Assembly: GCA_037903475.1 (NCBI GenBank)
Contig: JBAJFG010000615.1
Span: 1,574,501 to 1,638,500, forward strand
Length of the DNA stretch: 64,000 nt
Source of the DNA: Ancylostoma caninum
Lineage: Eukaryota > Nematoda > Chromadorea > Rhabditida > Ancylostomatidae
Direction of reading: 5' to 3'
Position numbers and translations under genes: made by a program. Below, in pieces: positions 29,086 through 44,000 of this stretch. A model generated the notes under the pieces. It was not told the DNA's origin. It saw only the letters and a program-made list of their open reading frames with translations, and did not search any database. The first letter of the stretch is position 1. Each line of letters opens with the position of its first letter.

Positions 29086-32000
29086 ATGGTCAAACATTTT
29101 CTGCTTGCTCTACTTCTACCCTCAGCAGTTTTCACGTGCGGTCATGAGGTATTCGCTTCATTCCATTCCACCTTGAATACTTGCTTCTCTTAAGGGTAAT
29201 TTACACTAGCTGCGTGCGTCAGTCGCGCATCAGTCGCACGCATCCATTTGCAAGGGATTTTTCATGAAGACCGGTCAACGCGGCATGCACATCCTCAATG
29301 AAAAGAACGCACGGATGTCGCGAGGCCGTAAACGCGTGCGTCTGAGCTGCGACTGCCATGCGACTGAGCCTTATTCTTCATCATATAGACGCACGCGCGT
29401 CAGTCGCACGCACCCAGTATAAATTGCAGCGCCATCGGAAGAATAGTTTCCCATCCTCTCATTTTTTGTGGACCTTAGAATATTTTTAAATTGTTGAAGC
29501 CGACACGGCACGAGGTATGTATTGTGAATCGTCCGTCATTTCAGTTAGTGTATTTGACTACAACTTCCCCTTGACGCTTCTTCACCTGTCCCCAATTACA
29601 GCTCCAGCTTCTTCTTCTTCTTCTTCCTCTTCTTGCTCTTGTTCTTGTTCTTGTTCTTCTTCCTCTTCTTGTTCTTGTTCTTCTTCTTCTTCCTCTTCTT
29701 CATACAAAAATCGGGGAAAAGGTGCCGGTAAGAAAGATGTGAGTTGTTTTTCAACGCAAGAGGTGGGCTGTGTTTGCACACAGGTTCATGCATTGGCGGT
29801 GCCGAAACATGTGGCGCAGTTGGTGAGGCAGTGGACGGCTAGGAAAACAATATCATTGCTTGATCTCCGTTGATATCGGAATATTTGCGCGCTTGAGAGC
29901 CCTTCCGGACGGGAATACATATGGTGGGAAATTATGTGTGGCAATATGATCGGCAAAGTTCGTTTGCCTAATTACATCGCAAATCGCCTGCTATCCAGGC
30001 AAGAGAAGATCACCAAATGTACCATGTCTCTTCTTCAAAGCAGGGTGTGTATTTTTGGAATAACTGAGTTGATTTCTCGCTTTCAAACACTAACACTGAA
30101 AGCAAACAAGAAGTGGTTCCTGTGTAAGACGTTCCGCACGGAGTATAGCCCCACTAGCTATCCAGTAAACAGTGAAGCCATTAAGAAACTAAAAATTTCA
30201 GCCACTTTCGTCTGAAAACTTGACTGTTGCATATGTGAAATATGAGAAGAGTAATGGAACTCGACGTGACGATCCCGTCTGGGATTGGATAAGAATCAAA
30301 ATAGAATATGATATTTCATTCTATAAGTGAGTAGCCACACTCGTAATTTAATTTTTTAAGCGATACTGGCAGTTTTGATAAAATAATAGTGATTAAACGG
30401 CTTTTCTGTTTCTACCCTTCGTATTCGGGAATGAAAGCTCGAGAATCTCTCTTTGGGTCTTTAAGCAATTATATGGATAACCTTCTCATTCCTAACAAAA
30501 CTTAAAAGCTATTACACCTCTACTTCTAAAAGACTTTGTTAACAGAAGTGTCTTTTCGCATTCGCGTTTTATATCTGAAGGTTCTCCCTGATCTTGCGAA
30601 GGAATGGATTTTGCTGCTCGAAAATCAAGAAAATCTAAGGAAAACAAAACCTCATGATGAGATCAGCTATTATTTACACCTCCTTCCATTTCGGCCCGAG
30701 AAACTACATAATTCATCCTTTGCAAATGAGCGAAAATTGTGGAAATGAAAAGCTGCTTTTTCCTAGGAAAACTGATCACTGTGTTGGTTTTCACTATTAT
30801 GCTATTATACCCAAATTAGTGAGAGCAAAATTACAGTAGGTGTTGCCTCCAAAGTAGCTGTACTTGACCTATACGAAATATAAGTGTAGCATCGGTGGGA
30901 ACGGTCTAGCAATCTGGCAATCCATGACATTGATAGTATAATATTTCAGCATGTTTTTTCAAGAATTTTATTTTCTATAGGATCATTCATTTTAGGCTCC
31001 GCGAACCAGAACAGGAATTGGTCAAAAATCTCATAAAGAATGCCGTCGACTACTTCGAGAGCACACTGAAAGTAAGGCGGCTGAGTGCAATGCAATTATC
31101 TCCGTAAGTGATAAATGCTCAAGTAAAGCTGACTCATACTGCTACTCATGTTTCCGCAAGATCGCGTAAGAGCCCTTTAACCCACAATGACCGCGCGGCT
31201 CGTTGGTGAGCCGCGTCTTTTCTGTACGGTTCAAAACTCTAAATCAACTTGTTATTAAAGGCAGCATCCGAGAAAATTTGCTCTCACAGATTTTGCTATG
31301 TTCCTGGGTTTAGCGCTGTAGTGGAAACGAAAGCAGTGTTCAATCTTGTAAAATTCTACGAAAAAGGCGGCTTTCATTGCCATTAATTCAGCCCGTTTGC
31401 GAATGATGGCCGACTCACCCGCTCTTCAAGGGAGGGACGTGGGGATGCAAGCAAGTGCTATCATAAGGCCCATGGCATACTTCACAGCGACATCGTCACA
31501 GTCAAGAAAATGAATGGAAATGATGAGAACAAGATGTTACAAGTTCTCATATTTTATCACTCAGTTCACGTGGAAAAGCGTGCTAGCATAGGAGCAATTG
31601 TTCGAAAACTTTCGGTGGTAAACGGTCGCAGCGACAGCGTCGCTGTGTTGGTTGCCAAAGGCCTAACTGATCTCCAGCACACACTTTATCTCTTCATGTT
31701 TTGAGAATGCTGGGGTGGTAGTAAAGTAGTAAACCACCTGGAACGGCGACGAAACGGTGAGTAGAAGGTCCCAGTGAACTATCAGCTCTGGTTTGCCTTA
31801 GACCCTTAGGGGTTTCGAACCTTCACAGATGGAATACTCGTTCTTTTCGGAGTATGCCGACATGCCTCTGAACCATGGATTCGATTGCTAATGGGACCTT
31901 ATGACCATTATACCCAAGCGGCCAGTGAATCTCTTGAGCGTAACCTAACTTTGACGTGTTAAGCTCACAAATGTAATAGCGTGCTCATAAAATATGTGGG

Positions 32001-35000
32001 ATTTAATCTGGGAATGTGTAGGGCTCAGCTGTCAAAATCAGCCACCAGGAAATCGAAGTCATCGATGATCTCCTGCGGAAGGTCATAGTGATCGAGACAA
32101 TGGGAACATCGATCAGCCGGGTGTACCCGGAAATGCGTCTTCACCGAAAAGGAGCCAGTGCACGCTCAACTGGCTACGACGATGAACTCGAACCGTGAGC
32201 AAAAAGTCCTCTGGAGGACTTTTTCGCGGAATGACGAGGCCGCCGTCTGCGTCTCCCGCGCCGCACACTCTTTCGCTCCCCGTGGCCTCGTCGTTTCATA
32301 CTGGCAGCAACTTCAGCGTGACAGTGAGCTCACAGTTCGATTTCGAACTATGAGTTTACCTGCAAGTATGGTCATCGTTTCGTCACAATTTTTAAGCATC
32401 ATACTTGGAGAACCATGTTCGTTCCAATGAAGCTCACTACTCTCCCGCAGTTCCCCGTAAGCTGGGAGTTAGCTGCCAATTAACGTTCATCGTTAATTGA
32501 CAGCTTCAGCAGGTTTACTACCACTCCTGATGTTTATGACTGCGCAACTTTCGTAGAATTATTGCAATAACTGCTAAGTATCCAAAACGATAAAATCTCA
32601 GACAAGGAAATTTCGGTGATTGTTGGCTTTTGAGCATTTGGCGAACACTTTCTGATCGCATCTGAAAATCGCTTGCGCGGAAGTTTACCGACAACTTGCT
32701 TTCTCCTTTTTCACTGACAATCTGTCAGCTTTACAAAACTGTCCAAATTTAGACCTGTAGAGAATACCGTAACTGCGCATGATTTGCTAGCAGTAGCTTC
32801 TCTAGAGTTGTACAATAGTGGCCATTGCCCTGGTCTCCTCAATGGTTGCATCGTATGTTACGCGGGCACGGGAAATTGATTTTCTCTCGTCGACAAACTG
32901 GTTGTAGCGTTTTCGGCAACTTGCTGTAGGTTGTTTCTGGAAAAGCTGGTCGACAACTTGTTTTTTTTGTCTTCCTTGTCAACAAGCTATTGGTAGAAAA
33001 GCTTGTGGACAACTTGTTTTTTTTTTGGGGGGGGGGGGGGAGCATGATGACGTTGAACTTGCTGACAACCATTTGCTGGTTAAAACCTTGTTTGCAAGTT
33101 GTTTTTGGCCAAAGCTGAGCCGACAAGTTGTTTTCGCAGTTCCGAGTTCAGTTCGAGAGATCATTAGACTTTAGAGCCAGTGTCTTAATTCGTTTGGTCT
33201 TGAGGGGTTAACATATTGGGTTGGTGCAAAAGTTTTGGAACATTTTCTATTTTCTTTTCTAAAACGCAAAGGGAGTTTCAAAGATGAGATCTTGTGTGGT
33301 ATGAGGTAGTATGTTCTCAAAGCTTTCTCGTGAAGGTCATACGAGGGAAACTCTATTAGTATTGGAGCAACAAAGCCTTCGGCCAGTTGAGTCTCACTTC
33401 CTTGCTTTGTCTGTTATGGGATCCTGCCGGGGCATCCTGTAAGAAGAGCGGATGCCAATATATGTGCTGCGTTTGAAGATAAGTCCCTCGTTTGTACCAG
33501 GGCTTCGAGTCCAGCGGAATAAAAGTTGGAATTCACCCACGCTTTAGACTAGCATAAGTAGCGATGATTTGCAGGATGCCTCTAAGGCGAGGCCGGATTC
33601 CGACACCTGAGAGTTGGAGAACACACTCCAGTGCGACTATGTGACCGTCATCAAGCATTCCCAAAGTCTTGATTGTACCAAAGTTGTCCGGAATAATACT
33701 CCATGGGTTGTGCGAATCTGGCAAGTCATAAAGGGTGAGCAGCGAAGGGTCGCTGCTTCTTCGTCCGAATAGGAGGGACTTCCCAAAGGATATTACAAGT
33801 GAGGGCGCATGCTTGGTTCTGCATGCAAACAACGCACAACAGTGCCAATGGATACCGTGGCCGGAATCACTTCCAAAGCAGTCAAAAGCAGTCCCGCAGA
33901 AAAGAAAGTTTTTCTCTGCTGCTGGTTGAGTTACAAGGAAAGCTTTACCATGAGTTCCTGATTAGTGGCATCCAAGTGATGAGCGATCTCTACGCTACCC
34001 AATACCAGATGTTTGAGAGGTGCTATCCATGAAAAACGTCCAAAACGTCTGCAAACGTAAGTAGTGAGAAGACTCAGAATTTTGGTTGGGAATTTCTGTC
34101 ACACCTTCCGCACTCGACAGATCTGGCCCTGCCGGAAGGTCAACTTTTCCTGGCCAAGAATAGCCATCTACAGAAAAAGAGGCCCAGTAATCAACAGGGA
34201 CTCGAAATTGAGGTGTCAGGGTTTTTCGAGCAACAGCGATCACTGCTATGGCAGAATGGGAAGGAGAAGCTGCCCAAAAGATGGGCGAAGGCACCACAAT
34301 AGTTGTAAATGTATCATCAATTGAGATTCTGCTTTGTTTAGGAGACCGAGCCAGAGCGCCGCTTTGCGGCGCTCTGTCTCGAACCTGTGCGCCACGTTAC
34401 CCTAGAGCTACCCTAACTCAGAAAAAAATGCGCCGCGTTACCCTGAGTTTACGAGCAGGTAATAGTGGTAGGAGCGGGCCGCGCTAATTGTTTAAGTCTA
34501 TTGGCGCAGCCCGCTATCACATGAATTGGAATAATCAAGAGTGGAATTAAAATATCGTTGAAAAGGAAGAAATGGACGAAATTCACAACTGAATTCCTTT
34601 TTGGTTGTTTTCTTCATTCCAGCAGGCCTACAGTTAAAACCGCACCTTTCAGAGCATGTGAAGGTGCGATGCTTATGCATCCAGATGGTACTGTTTACTG
34701 TGAGTACGATTGCGAAAATCGATGCGGACGAGCATTGGCGACAGAACAGACATATTTCCGAGTGATTTTTTTACTTGATTATAGTAATCCACCACCTTTT
34801 TCATTTCTTATTTTTTTACTATTACATGAGCATACTCATGTGGACGGAGGAACATCCGTATTAGAATATTCGTGATACAATTGGAAAAGTTGGAAAAATA
34901 TAAAAGTGGTGATGGAATTCTGCGAATTATCTCAAGTAGATAAGTAGCGGTTAATCATGTTCCTGAATGAAAGAATGCTATCTGGTATTCCTTGCCTTTA

Positions 35001-38000
35001 CTTAACTTAGCATACTCCGAACCTGCTCTGTTGGAAAAGAAGTTAAATCTCAAGTTACTTCTGTATTAGATTACTTACCTTTTTTGATGAAATGTCGTGT
35101 GAATAGGTCTAGATACGCAACTACATCTACGTAAATGCAAAACACCGGCTGCTGCAAAATCGACGATGTGTTCTCAAACTGCAAACCTTGGTTGTTTTTA
35201 GAAGGGATGTGTCGGCCACATATTTGTATTGGTTTCTTTCTCTCTCTGGTAATTCATTCACTTTCAAATCATGCCATATTTCTTGGATTCTCGGGGAATG
35301 GTTCTAACTGCACTCAAATGCAAAAAAAATGTCTCATTGTATGTCATGGGATAAATCTTGGGAACAGCAAAGCTTGAAGGAACAATAACATTGCAAAGGA
35401 GACGGGGAAGAAGATGTCAAACAAAATCACAACCCGAAATTGGCTCAAGAAATTCAGGACAGGAAACGTGCCGCCGAGCACTAAATCGAAGTGTGAGCCT
35501 AAGGTACTGAGGTTGTCAACGGAATTCTGAAAGCACTGGAGGAAGACTTCACCGAAAAAAACCCGTCCAACATTTTGAAGATGACCTACAAAGAACCTGA
35601 CTGTAGCCATAAGCAGAAATGAGAATGGTAAGGAAATTGGACAAGTGGCAGCGCACAGAGTTTGGGGACCACCAATTCCAATCAAACTCAGAAATGGGTT
35701 ATTAGATTACCTATTAGGCTCTTTCAGGAGAAGAGGAAGTACTAGAAAAAATTATGTGAAAAGCTGATGCTGAATTCTAGTACTGATATTTCAGCTGGAA
35801 ACGCGTACGTTTCTTGAAGATTTGATGCGCGTGACGCACTGGCAAGAGAGGCGCTGCGCACGCACACGGTGGTTGGCTTGATCCGGGTCGGGGAATTGTA
35901 CCAGAGGCAGGGTCAAGCTTCATTAGCACCACATTAGCCTGCACAGAACTTACACAAAAGTGAAGATTTCAGCAAGCGCTGCCTTCAAAGACTAGAATAG
36001 CCGGAAATCAGAGCAGTCCTTTCTGCACTACAATTATCTGAACCTTTAGACGTTATCAATAAGCTGATCATAAGTTATCTTACTTCTTCTTAATTGGCAC
36101 TTCATGTGTGTGTGTGTGTGTGTGCACGAGAACCAGCCATCGAAAACGGAAAATACCTACACCATTGTGTTCAGCGCATCGAGTTATGTACGAAAACGTG
36201 GTAAATTTTGACTTTTACCTTGATTTAAGGGTGTTTCGGGCCACTTTTGTCATGTTCAGACATGTTAATGGCCTGCAGTTGTTTTCACCACGGTCGGAAT
36301 GAATGAGATAAGTTTATGATCACAGGACCGTATAAAAGCAAGGAGAAGGGTAGTATGCCTTTATAACGAGGACGATGAACCAGACGGGTGAGGAGTGACA
36401 AGGATGGGGATTGGAGTATAGAGTATGGTAGAGGTGGGCTAGCGGATTGATCGGCGTCCAAAATAGGGGGAACGCCTGGAGACGGGTCCAAAGGCGTAAT
36501 AAGGGTGCACTAGCGTCCGAAAGTGGGAAAACGACTGGAGTCGGGTCCAACGGCGTGATAAAGGTGCGCCGGCGTCTAAAAGTGGGAAAACGCGTTGAGT
36601 CGGGTCCAACGGTGTGATAAAGGTGCGCCTGCGTCCGAAAGTGGGGAAACGCCTGGAGTCGGGTCCAACAGCGTGATAAGGGTGCGCCGGCGTCTAAAAG
36701 TGGGAAAACGCGTGGAGTCGGGTCCAACGGCGTGATAAGGGTGCGCCGGCGTCCGAAAGTGGGGAAACGCCTGGAGTGGGTCCAACGGTGTGATAAGGGT
36801 GCGCCGGCGTCCGAAAGTGGGGAAACGCCTGGAGTGGGTCCAACGTGATAAGGGTGCGCCGGCGTCCAAAAGTGGGGAAACGCGTGGAGTCGGGTCCAAC
36901 GGTGTGATAAGGGTGCGCCGGCGTCTAAAAGTGCCGGAGTCGGGTCCAACGGTGTGATAAGGGTGCGCCGGCGTCCGAAAGTGGGGAAACGCGTGGAGTC
37001 GGGTCCAACGGTGTGATAAGGGTGCGCCGGCGTCCGAAAGTGGGGAAACGCCTGGAGTCGGGTCCAACGGTGTGATAAGGGTGCGCCGGCGTCCGAAAGT
37101 GGGGAAACGCGTGGAGTCGGGTCCAACGGTGTGATAAGGGTGCGCCGGCGTCCGAAAGTGGGAAACGCGCCGGCGTCCGAAAGACGGGTCCAAAGGCGTG
37201 ATAAGTGTGCGCCGGCGTCCGAAAGTGGGGAAACGCGTGGAGACGGGTCCAAAGGCGTGATAAGTGTGCGCCGGCGTCCGAAAGTGGGGAAACGCATGGA
37301 GACGGGTCCAAAGGCGTGATAAGTGTGCGCCGGCGTCCGAAAGTGGGGAAACACCTGGAGTCGGGTCCAACGGTGTGATAAGGGTGCGCCGGCGTCCGAA
37401 AGTGGGGAAACGCCTGGAGTCGGGTCCAACGGCGTGATAAGGGTGCGCCGGCGTCTAAAAGTGGGAAAACGCGTGGAGTCGGGTCCAACGGTGTGATAAG
37501 GGTGCGCCGGCGTCCGAAAGTGGGGAAACGCGTGGAGTCGGGTCCAACGGTGTGATGAGGGTGCGCCGGCGTCCGAAAGTGGGGAAACGCCTGGAGTCGG
37601 GTCCAACGATGTGATAAGGGTGCGCCGGCGTCCGAAAGTGGGGAAACGCGTGGAGTCGGGTCCAACGGTGTGATAAGGGTGCGCCGGCGTCCGAAAGTGG
37701 GGAAACGCCTGGAGTCGGGTCCAACGATGTGATAAGGGTGCGCCGGCGTCCGAAAGTGGGGAAACGCCTGGAGTCGGGTCCAACGATGTGATAAGGTGCG
37801 CCGGCGTCGGAAAGTGGGGAAACGCCTGGAGTCGGGTCCAACGGTGTGATAAGGGTGCGCCGGCGTCCGAAAGTGGGGAAACGCGTGGAGTCGGGTCCAA
37901 CGGCGTGATAAGGGTGCGCCGGCGTCTAAAAGTGGGAAAACGCGTGGAGTCGGGTCCAACGGTGTGATAAGGGTGCGCCGGCGTCCAAAACGGGAGGAAC

Positions 38001-41000
38001 CTTTGGAGGCAGGTTCCAGCGGTGAGATAAGGGTGCACCGGTGTTCAGGTCCAATCCCAATTTGCACTTACTTGGTCAATTTTTACTATTTACTTCCACC
38101 GAAATGCGGCACCACAAATTGTTGGAAAGGAGCTGTCCATAGTGGGTCAATGGTTCCATGAACCGCGGTAAAGAATGCTTCTTTGTGGATAGTGTCTGTT
38201 CATCCACCTGCACTAATCTTACCTGAGGACAATGAAAATATGCGAGCGAAGCGAGCACAAAAAGAAGCCTGAGAGTCCGGCGTTAGCCGGACGATCAGGC
38301 TGGTTGAAGAATAAAAAACAAATAGAAAAATGGCCCAAATTCCTTTTCGTACCTCACCCATATAAGGAAGCTGAGCTAAAGGCGTAGGACTTCCCCCAAT
38401 ATTCATCAATAAGGGAGGGGAAGTCCTAAACTGTAACCTAACCCTGTATGTGAGCGAAATTATAAGATTCTGAAAGAGGATAACAATACCTTTGTTCCCA
38501 CTTGATGCCTATTTTGACATCTCGAGGTGGGAAAAGAGCTGGAGGTCCTCTTCCAAAATGGAAAACGCGATTTTTTTCGCTATACGACAGGAAGTTGTGA
38601 AGCTAGCATAGAGAGGAAGGAACCTTTGCAACACAGTTTTTTGAAGTCTTGACTGGTTTCAAATTTAACTGCAAAATTTGAGCGTGGGAATAGTAGGGGG
38701 ATATCATGCGTAGTAAATGTTACTTGTGCCAGCCTCTAACATCATTGATGCATTTTATACGTAGCAGCAATGTCCATAGCTCTTTCACATTTCCTTATGA
38801 GCTTAAGTAGTTTTGTTCAGAAATGCATCTGCACTAAAGGACCATGTTTCACCAGGAAAAGAAAGTGGGGAGGTATGATAGCAGACGTGAATGTCATGTT
38901 CACAGTAAAATTCTAAAAATCCATTTCCTTTCAGGTTTTATTTGGGCTTTTTCATTTAGGAGTCCTGAGGAATGCAGATTATGTTCTATTTGTCTCAGCG
39001 CAAGACACCGGATCTTGCACCTCTGGAAACACTTTGGCATCCGCTTTGTCTTGTGAAATAGAACAGATCACTTACAGGTTTTTGAGCTATCTGTCTATAT
39101 TTCTTACAAATAAGGGGCTTCAGGCCTGCACATATGACAACAGCTGCTATGAGAAAGATATTCGAGCACGAGAAACTAGAACATGTTTACCTTTTAAAAT
39201 GACGGTAGATGCTAGAAATTCGTTAGAGCGATTTTCGACAAATGATTTTCGAGACGTGGCATTTCATCGCAAACCATTCATATAGATGTCAAGCAGTGTT
39301 AGTTGAATTATCTGCAGAGGTTCACTTCCAGGCCAATCGCCGGCTATGTCAACATATGTCCACGGGCACTGAGATGGGATGCTCCAGATCACTTCTCTCA
39401 GTGGGAATCCACACTCAAACACGAACTTATGCACGCTCTCATATTCGCAACATATCTCTATCAATTCTTCCAAGCAGCAAAAGGCCCTCCTCCTAAGTGA
39501 GTGTCGAAATTCATAGATGCATTAGCACACAGCCTAATGATCGAATGCGATTCCTATATCACAGAGATGGAAAACCGAAGATCGTACCAGGAGTTTTCGA
39601 ACGAGTCAAACGCTTAGAATGGGAAACTGCTAAAGGTTATGTAAGTCTGTGTTCACTAGGACAAATTCTTTCAATGTTACTGAAACCTTGGTTGTAGCCG
39701 CAGCGGGAGACGAGTTCGATACTTCGACACAAGTCTTCAACTCCTTATCTAGTATGATCATGAGTGTTGCAAATGCATAGTTCACTTTTGCCTAGGTGTC
39801 GCACGATGTATACATGATAGTATCACCTAAAGTAAGGGAAGAAGCACGGAGGTTCTTCAACTGTCCAGACCTCGAAGGCGCGGAACTTGAAAGTCAAGGC
39901 GGCGCTGGAAGCGCATTTGCTCACTGGGAAAAGCGTATTTTTGAGGTAACCCTGCTATGTTTTAAGCTTTGCCTTTGAAGAACGAAGCTGATAATCTTGA
40001 TCAGAGTTCGGCACAAGCTTAGCTCGAGCAGAAAAAAATTACGAAATCCCCTTTGAAATAGCTGAGAATCTACGAAGCCCCCATGGTGAACAAATTGGAA
40101 CAAGTTCGTGCGAAGAACATGGGTTTCGTGTTTTCAATGAACATCGATATGTCCATACTAGTTAACAAGTGTTAGCAAGTACACCGGCGGTGGAGCACGT
40201 TAACACGTCATTCAATTTTTGAATTTCCAGCCAAAATACGAGAAGGGATGGAGATTTTGGAGGCTTTTGACATTATTTTGACAAGCGATACCTCCTGAAT
40301 ACAACAGTGCGAATAAAATTGGAAATGATTGATTTTGGAAGAAGTCATTTAAATTGTGTCGAGGTGGTGCTGAAGACCGCTTTTTAGCTATTTTCTTCCG
40401 ATGTAACTGAATAAGCGAGACAATTTTATTCTTTTTTATTTTATTCTCTGAACCCTAAATTCTAGGGTAAATTCAGGGTTCAGAGAACTCCTGAGCGAGT
40501 GAGCACTGATGTATGCCTTGACTATCCCTTCGGTTGTGGACACGGATGGAGCAGAGGCTAACGGCGGATGATGATGTGATAGAGGCTTGCTAACTTCACC
40601 AATTAGAGAACCAGCACTAGACGAGTGTGGAGAGGTGCCGCCTCCAGAAAGACGGAGTACGTCAGAAGTCGAGTGCGATTCTGTAATAAGGGTGCGCCGG
40701 AGCCCAAAATAGAATTTGTAGGAAACGAAGCTAAGAGCCATTGAGAGACATACTCCTCTCCGGCCAAGAATATTCAAAATGATGGAGAGAAGAAGGAGCG
40801 CCCACCTCTTACAACATGGAGGTAGTATTTCTCGTCGTGCAAACGAAGCTGTGATGTGAGAGTGCCTGTTAGGGGCAATCCGAGAAAAGAAAAGTTATTT
40901 TGCTCTAAACCGCGAAAAATGATATTGCACACTTTTCAATTTGCTTCAAGACTTACATAGATTATGTACTAGGCAACTGCTTGTATAAATAATGGCATCA

Positions 41001-44000
41001 GTGTTGAACCATTGCCTCGAATACGGATGTAATGCTTAATGGGTTCTCGAACACATTTTTAGAAGTAAATTAGGGAAATCTTCTTTAAACCATTTTATTT
41101 GTGTTAGTTCTCACCTTCTTCGAGAAATTGTGGACTTGTTATTAGTAGCTAAGACGTTCAAACTTCAGCATGAAGCAATGAGCGCAATTAGTACAGCGCA
41201 CAATGCTTTTTCTCGTATAACACTAGCCCTTTTCGAAGACTCTGGGTGGTATCAAGTGAACTACAAGTGAGCACACTATCATCCATGTTTTTTTTTCTCT
41301 CAACATCATTCTTGTTCAGAAAGTTTTTACTTCAAATTGCAGTAATGCCGACGACATGTTGTTCGGACGTGGATTGGGGTGCAATTTTGCAAAACAAAGT
41401 TGTTTATCCTGGATGAGAACAAATAAGGACGACCCTTACCCATTTTGTAATGTCCTCTATGACACAAGGTATGTATGGATGAAGAAGCTATTACGAATTT
41501 TTGATCAAACTGATTCGACAAGGCTGGATTGGGCTGCTATGCTTCAGTAGAGCACTGTGCTTTTGCTGTACCCGTCTTCGAAAGTATCCTCCTTTATCTG
41601 GAATCATACTTGCTCCAAAAAAAGACAATCTTTGGCACGAAGGAAAAATATTCAATTCGTGGCGATTCCGGCAGCCATGATGAGAGTGTGGTTCTTTTTA
41701 GTCGAGCTTCTTTTGAAAAACTTTCAAAATCAAAGTGCTGTGCAGTTCATGTACTTGACCTATAACTAAAGGGAAATATATTTAAATATGGAAATATTTA
41801 ATAATATCTTCATTAAGGGGAAAAAAGATAGCACGCAGACTCATACCAATACTACTCATACCTACACACGGCTTTCAGATGCAGCGCGAATCGAAAGGAT
41901 AAGCTACGATGCAACATGGTACGAGGTTCGAAAGGATTGCCGACCCAGTTCGACTACAACGCTCCTGACATGTACAAGGACAAGAAAGGACGACCCATCC
42001 AAGGGCGTGGACTTCTTTCCTTTGCGGATTACTGTCCCTACTACCGGGTATGAAATCAGCTAAGCATAAATAGAGCAATAATAACACCTAGGATAATCTT
42101 TCCGCGGAGAGATCATCTCTCGCGAAATGTGGGAATTCGTGTTGAATGGGTTCAAGAAATGCATTTCGAAACAACACATTGGGCGGAGTATAATTGTCAC
42201 CTCTCTGTTGACTCGCGCCTCCTCTTCTTAAAGGCAGTGTGTCACCTCGTTTCATATGCTGTGGATATTAGCACACTTCAGACCTTCTCGTCACGCTGAT
42301 TCCAATGATGTACGTCATAACGCATTACTTTGACGGAAACCCCGTTTTCAGATGGTCCGAATGTGAGCGGAGCGGTCCGCGACTGTGCTGGCTGCCCTCC
42401 TCGGCTGCAGCGTTGGTCAACAGGTATTAACGTGTTCGATCGGTGAGATCAACGGCTTCGCCCACTCGGGGCGACAAACTGTTCCAATCCCGTCCCGAAA
42501 AAACGTCCAAAAACTGGTTCAGAGACCGTTCTGTGACAAGGCATGTATATCGCTAGTTTAGCGCCTCGAGAAGATTCAGAATCCGCTAAGACCTCAAACA
42601 TGAAAACGAGGTGACATACTGCCTTTAATGCCTTTAACCACGAAACAATCACATTGAAATGACAAAGCAATTGGGTGGTAGCTTTCCATAGTCGAAGAGA
42701 ACAACCCTCTAACAGAATGCATAGTAGCTTATTATCGATGATAACAATGAGGAGGAAACTTTGTACTAGAAACACAAATCTGTATTCACACCCTATCTGT
42801 TTAGCCCTACTCTTCAGCACACCTACTAGAAAAAGAGAGGGTGACAACATATCACTATCTGTGTTTGTTTTCCTTGCACTCGCGGTGCGCTACAGACATA
42901 AGGAGAAAATTGCAACTATTAGAACTGGAAACCTAGATAAAAATCCAAAACAAAAAATAGAGAAATGTCTCTCAAACCAGAACAGGACTAACAATAGAAA
43001 CCTCAGAATAGAGCAAGAGATTCTGCAAGAAAACAAAGCAAAGCTGCTTCGTTGATGTGGCAGCAGGACAGTGTTTGTGCCTGAAATCCTCGTTTGGACA
43101 ACTGTTTGTATAAGAAAACTGTTTTCCCGCAAACAGGATGGGATATATGTATACGTTTTTATTTCACTACGACCACTCGTCACTATGCTACCCAGATTTA
43201 TTATGAGCCGTTGTTAAGGTGCAGTCTACGCTCTTAGAGAAGGGAAGCTATGACACAAAATGTACGTTACCTGACAATATGAACTACAACAATTATTCTC
43301 TGGAGGTGAAGCATCAGTGAAGATTAGAAGGGCGTTCCACACCATGTTATGAGTAACGAAAATTTTCAGATCTTCTCGCCTTCAGCACGCTGTTTTGAAT
43401 TAGATGGTGGTATTACGGTTCAACGTGAACAGAACACAGACATCTGGTTGCATAATGTAGGATGTTACGAGGTAGTTCTTGCATTGCATTATTGATCACA
43501 GCGAAGAAAATTGAAAGAGCTATAGCTTGCTACAGTTCTTTCAACAGCTAGTAAGTAGCGGTACAACTACCACGGACTGATACGCTGCCATTTTCAGTCA
43601 ATATCAAACATGCTTGATAGTGCACAGCTACCCCAGACATTCGTGGGGGTCGACAGTAGGTAGAAAAGAGGTCCAGCCTGTTGTACCTGAGGGTGGGTGG
43701 ACATATGGCAGACGTCCCCTCACCCACGTGCCCTCGCGGCTACCCCAACGTCAACAACCATCTATCATCTACCCAAGACCTCATGTACATCCTCAATGAA
43801 AAGATCGCGCGTTGCCTCCTGGGTGTAAAAGAGGCAACGCTAGAAACCTATGTATCTCTTCACAAATGCGATCTGAACTGAATTAGCAAGAATTTCAGAC
43901 CAAATGCGAAGAAGGTTTATTGTTTGTAAAAACGCAGAAATCGAAATTTTATCCATGCTACAAACGAGGACAACTGGTACATGTGGAAAAGGTGGGCAGT

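Noticed and set aside
29517..29873. 118-codon Ser/Cys-rich frame
   Set aside because: It is driven by the CTT/GTT low-complexity tract inside intron 1 of copy 3; no homologue is recognised and copy 2 lacks it.
36480..38025. Regular direct repeats resembling a CRISPR array
   Set aside because: Units are contiguous 59-bp tandem repeats with no unique spacers, in a eukaryotic intron.
36320..38067. Long minus-strand open frames (572, 380 and 264 codons) of Pro/His/Arg-rich repeats
   Set aside because: They are reading frames across the 59-bp minisatellite; all three frames are open and none has a non-repeat domain.
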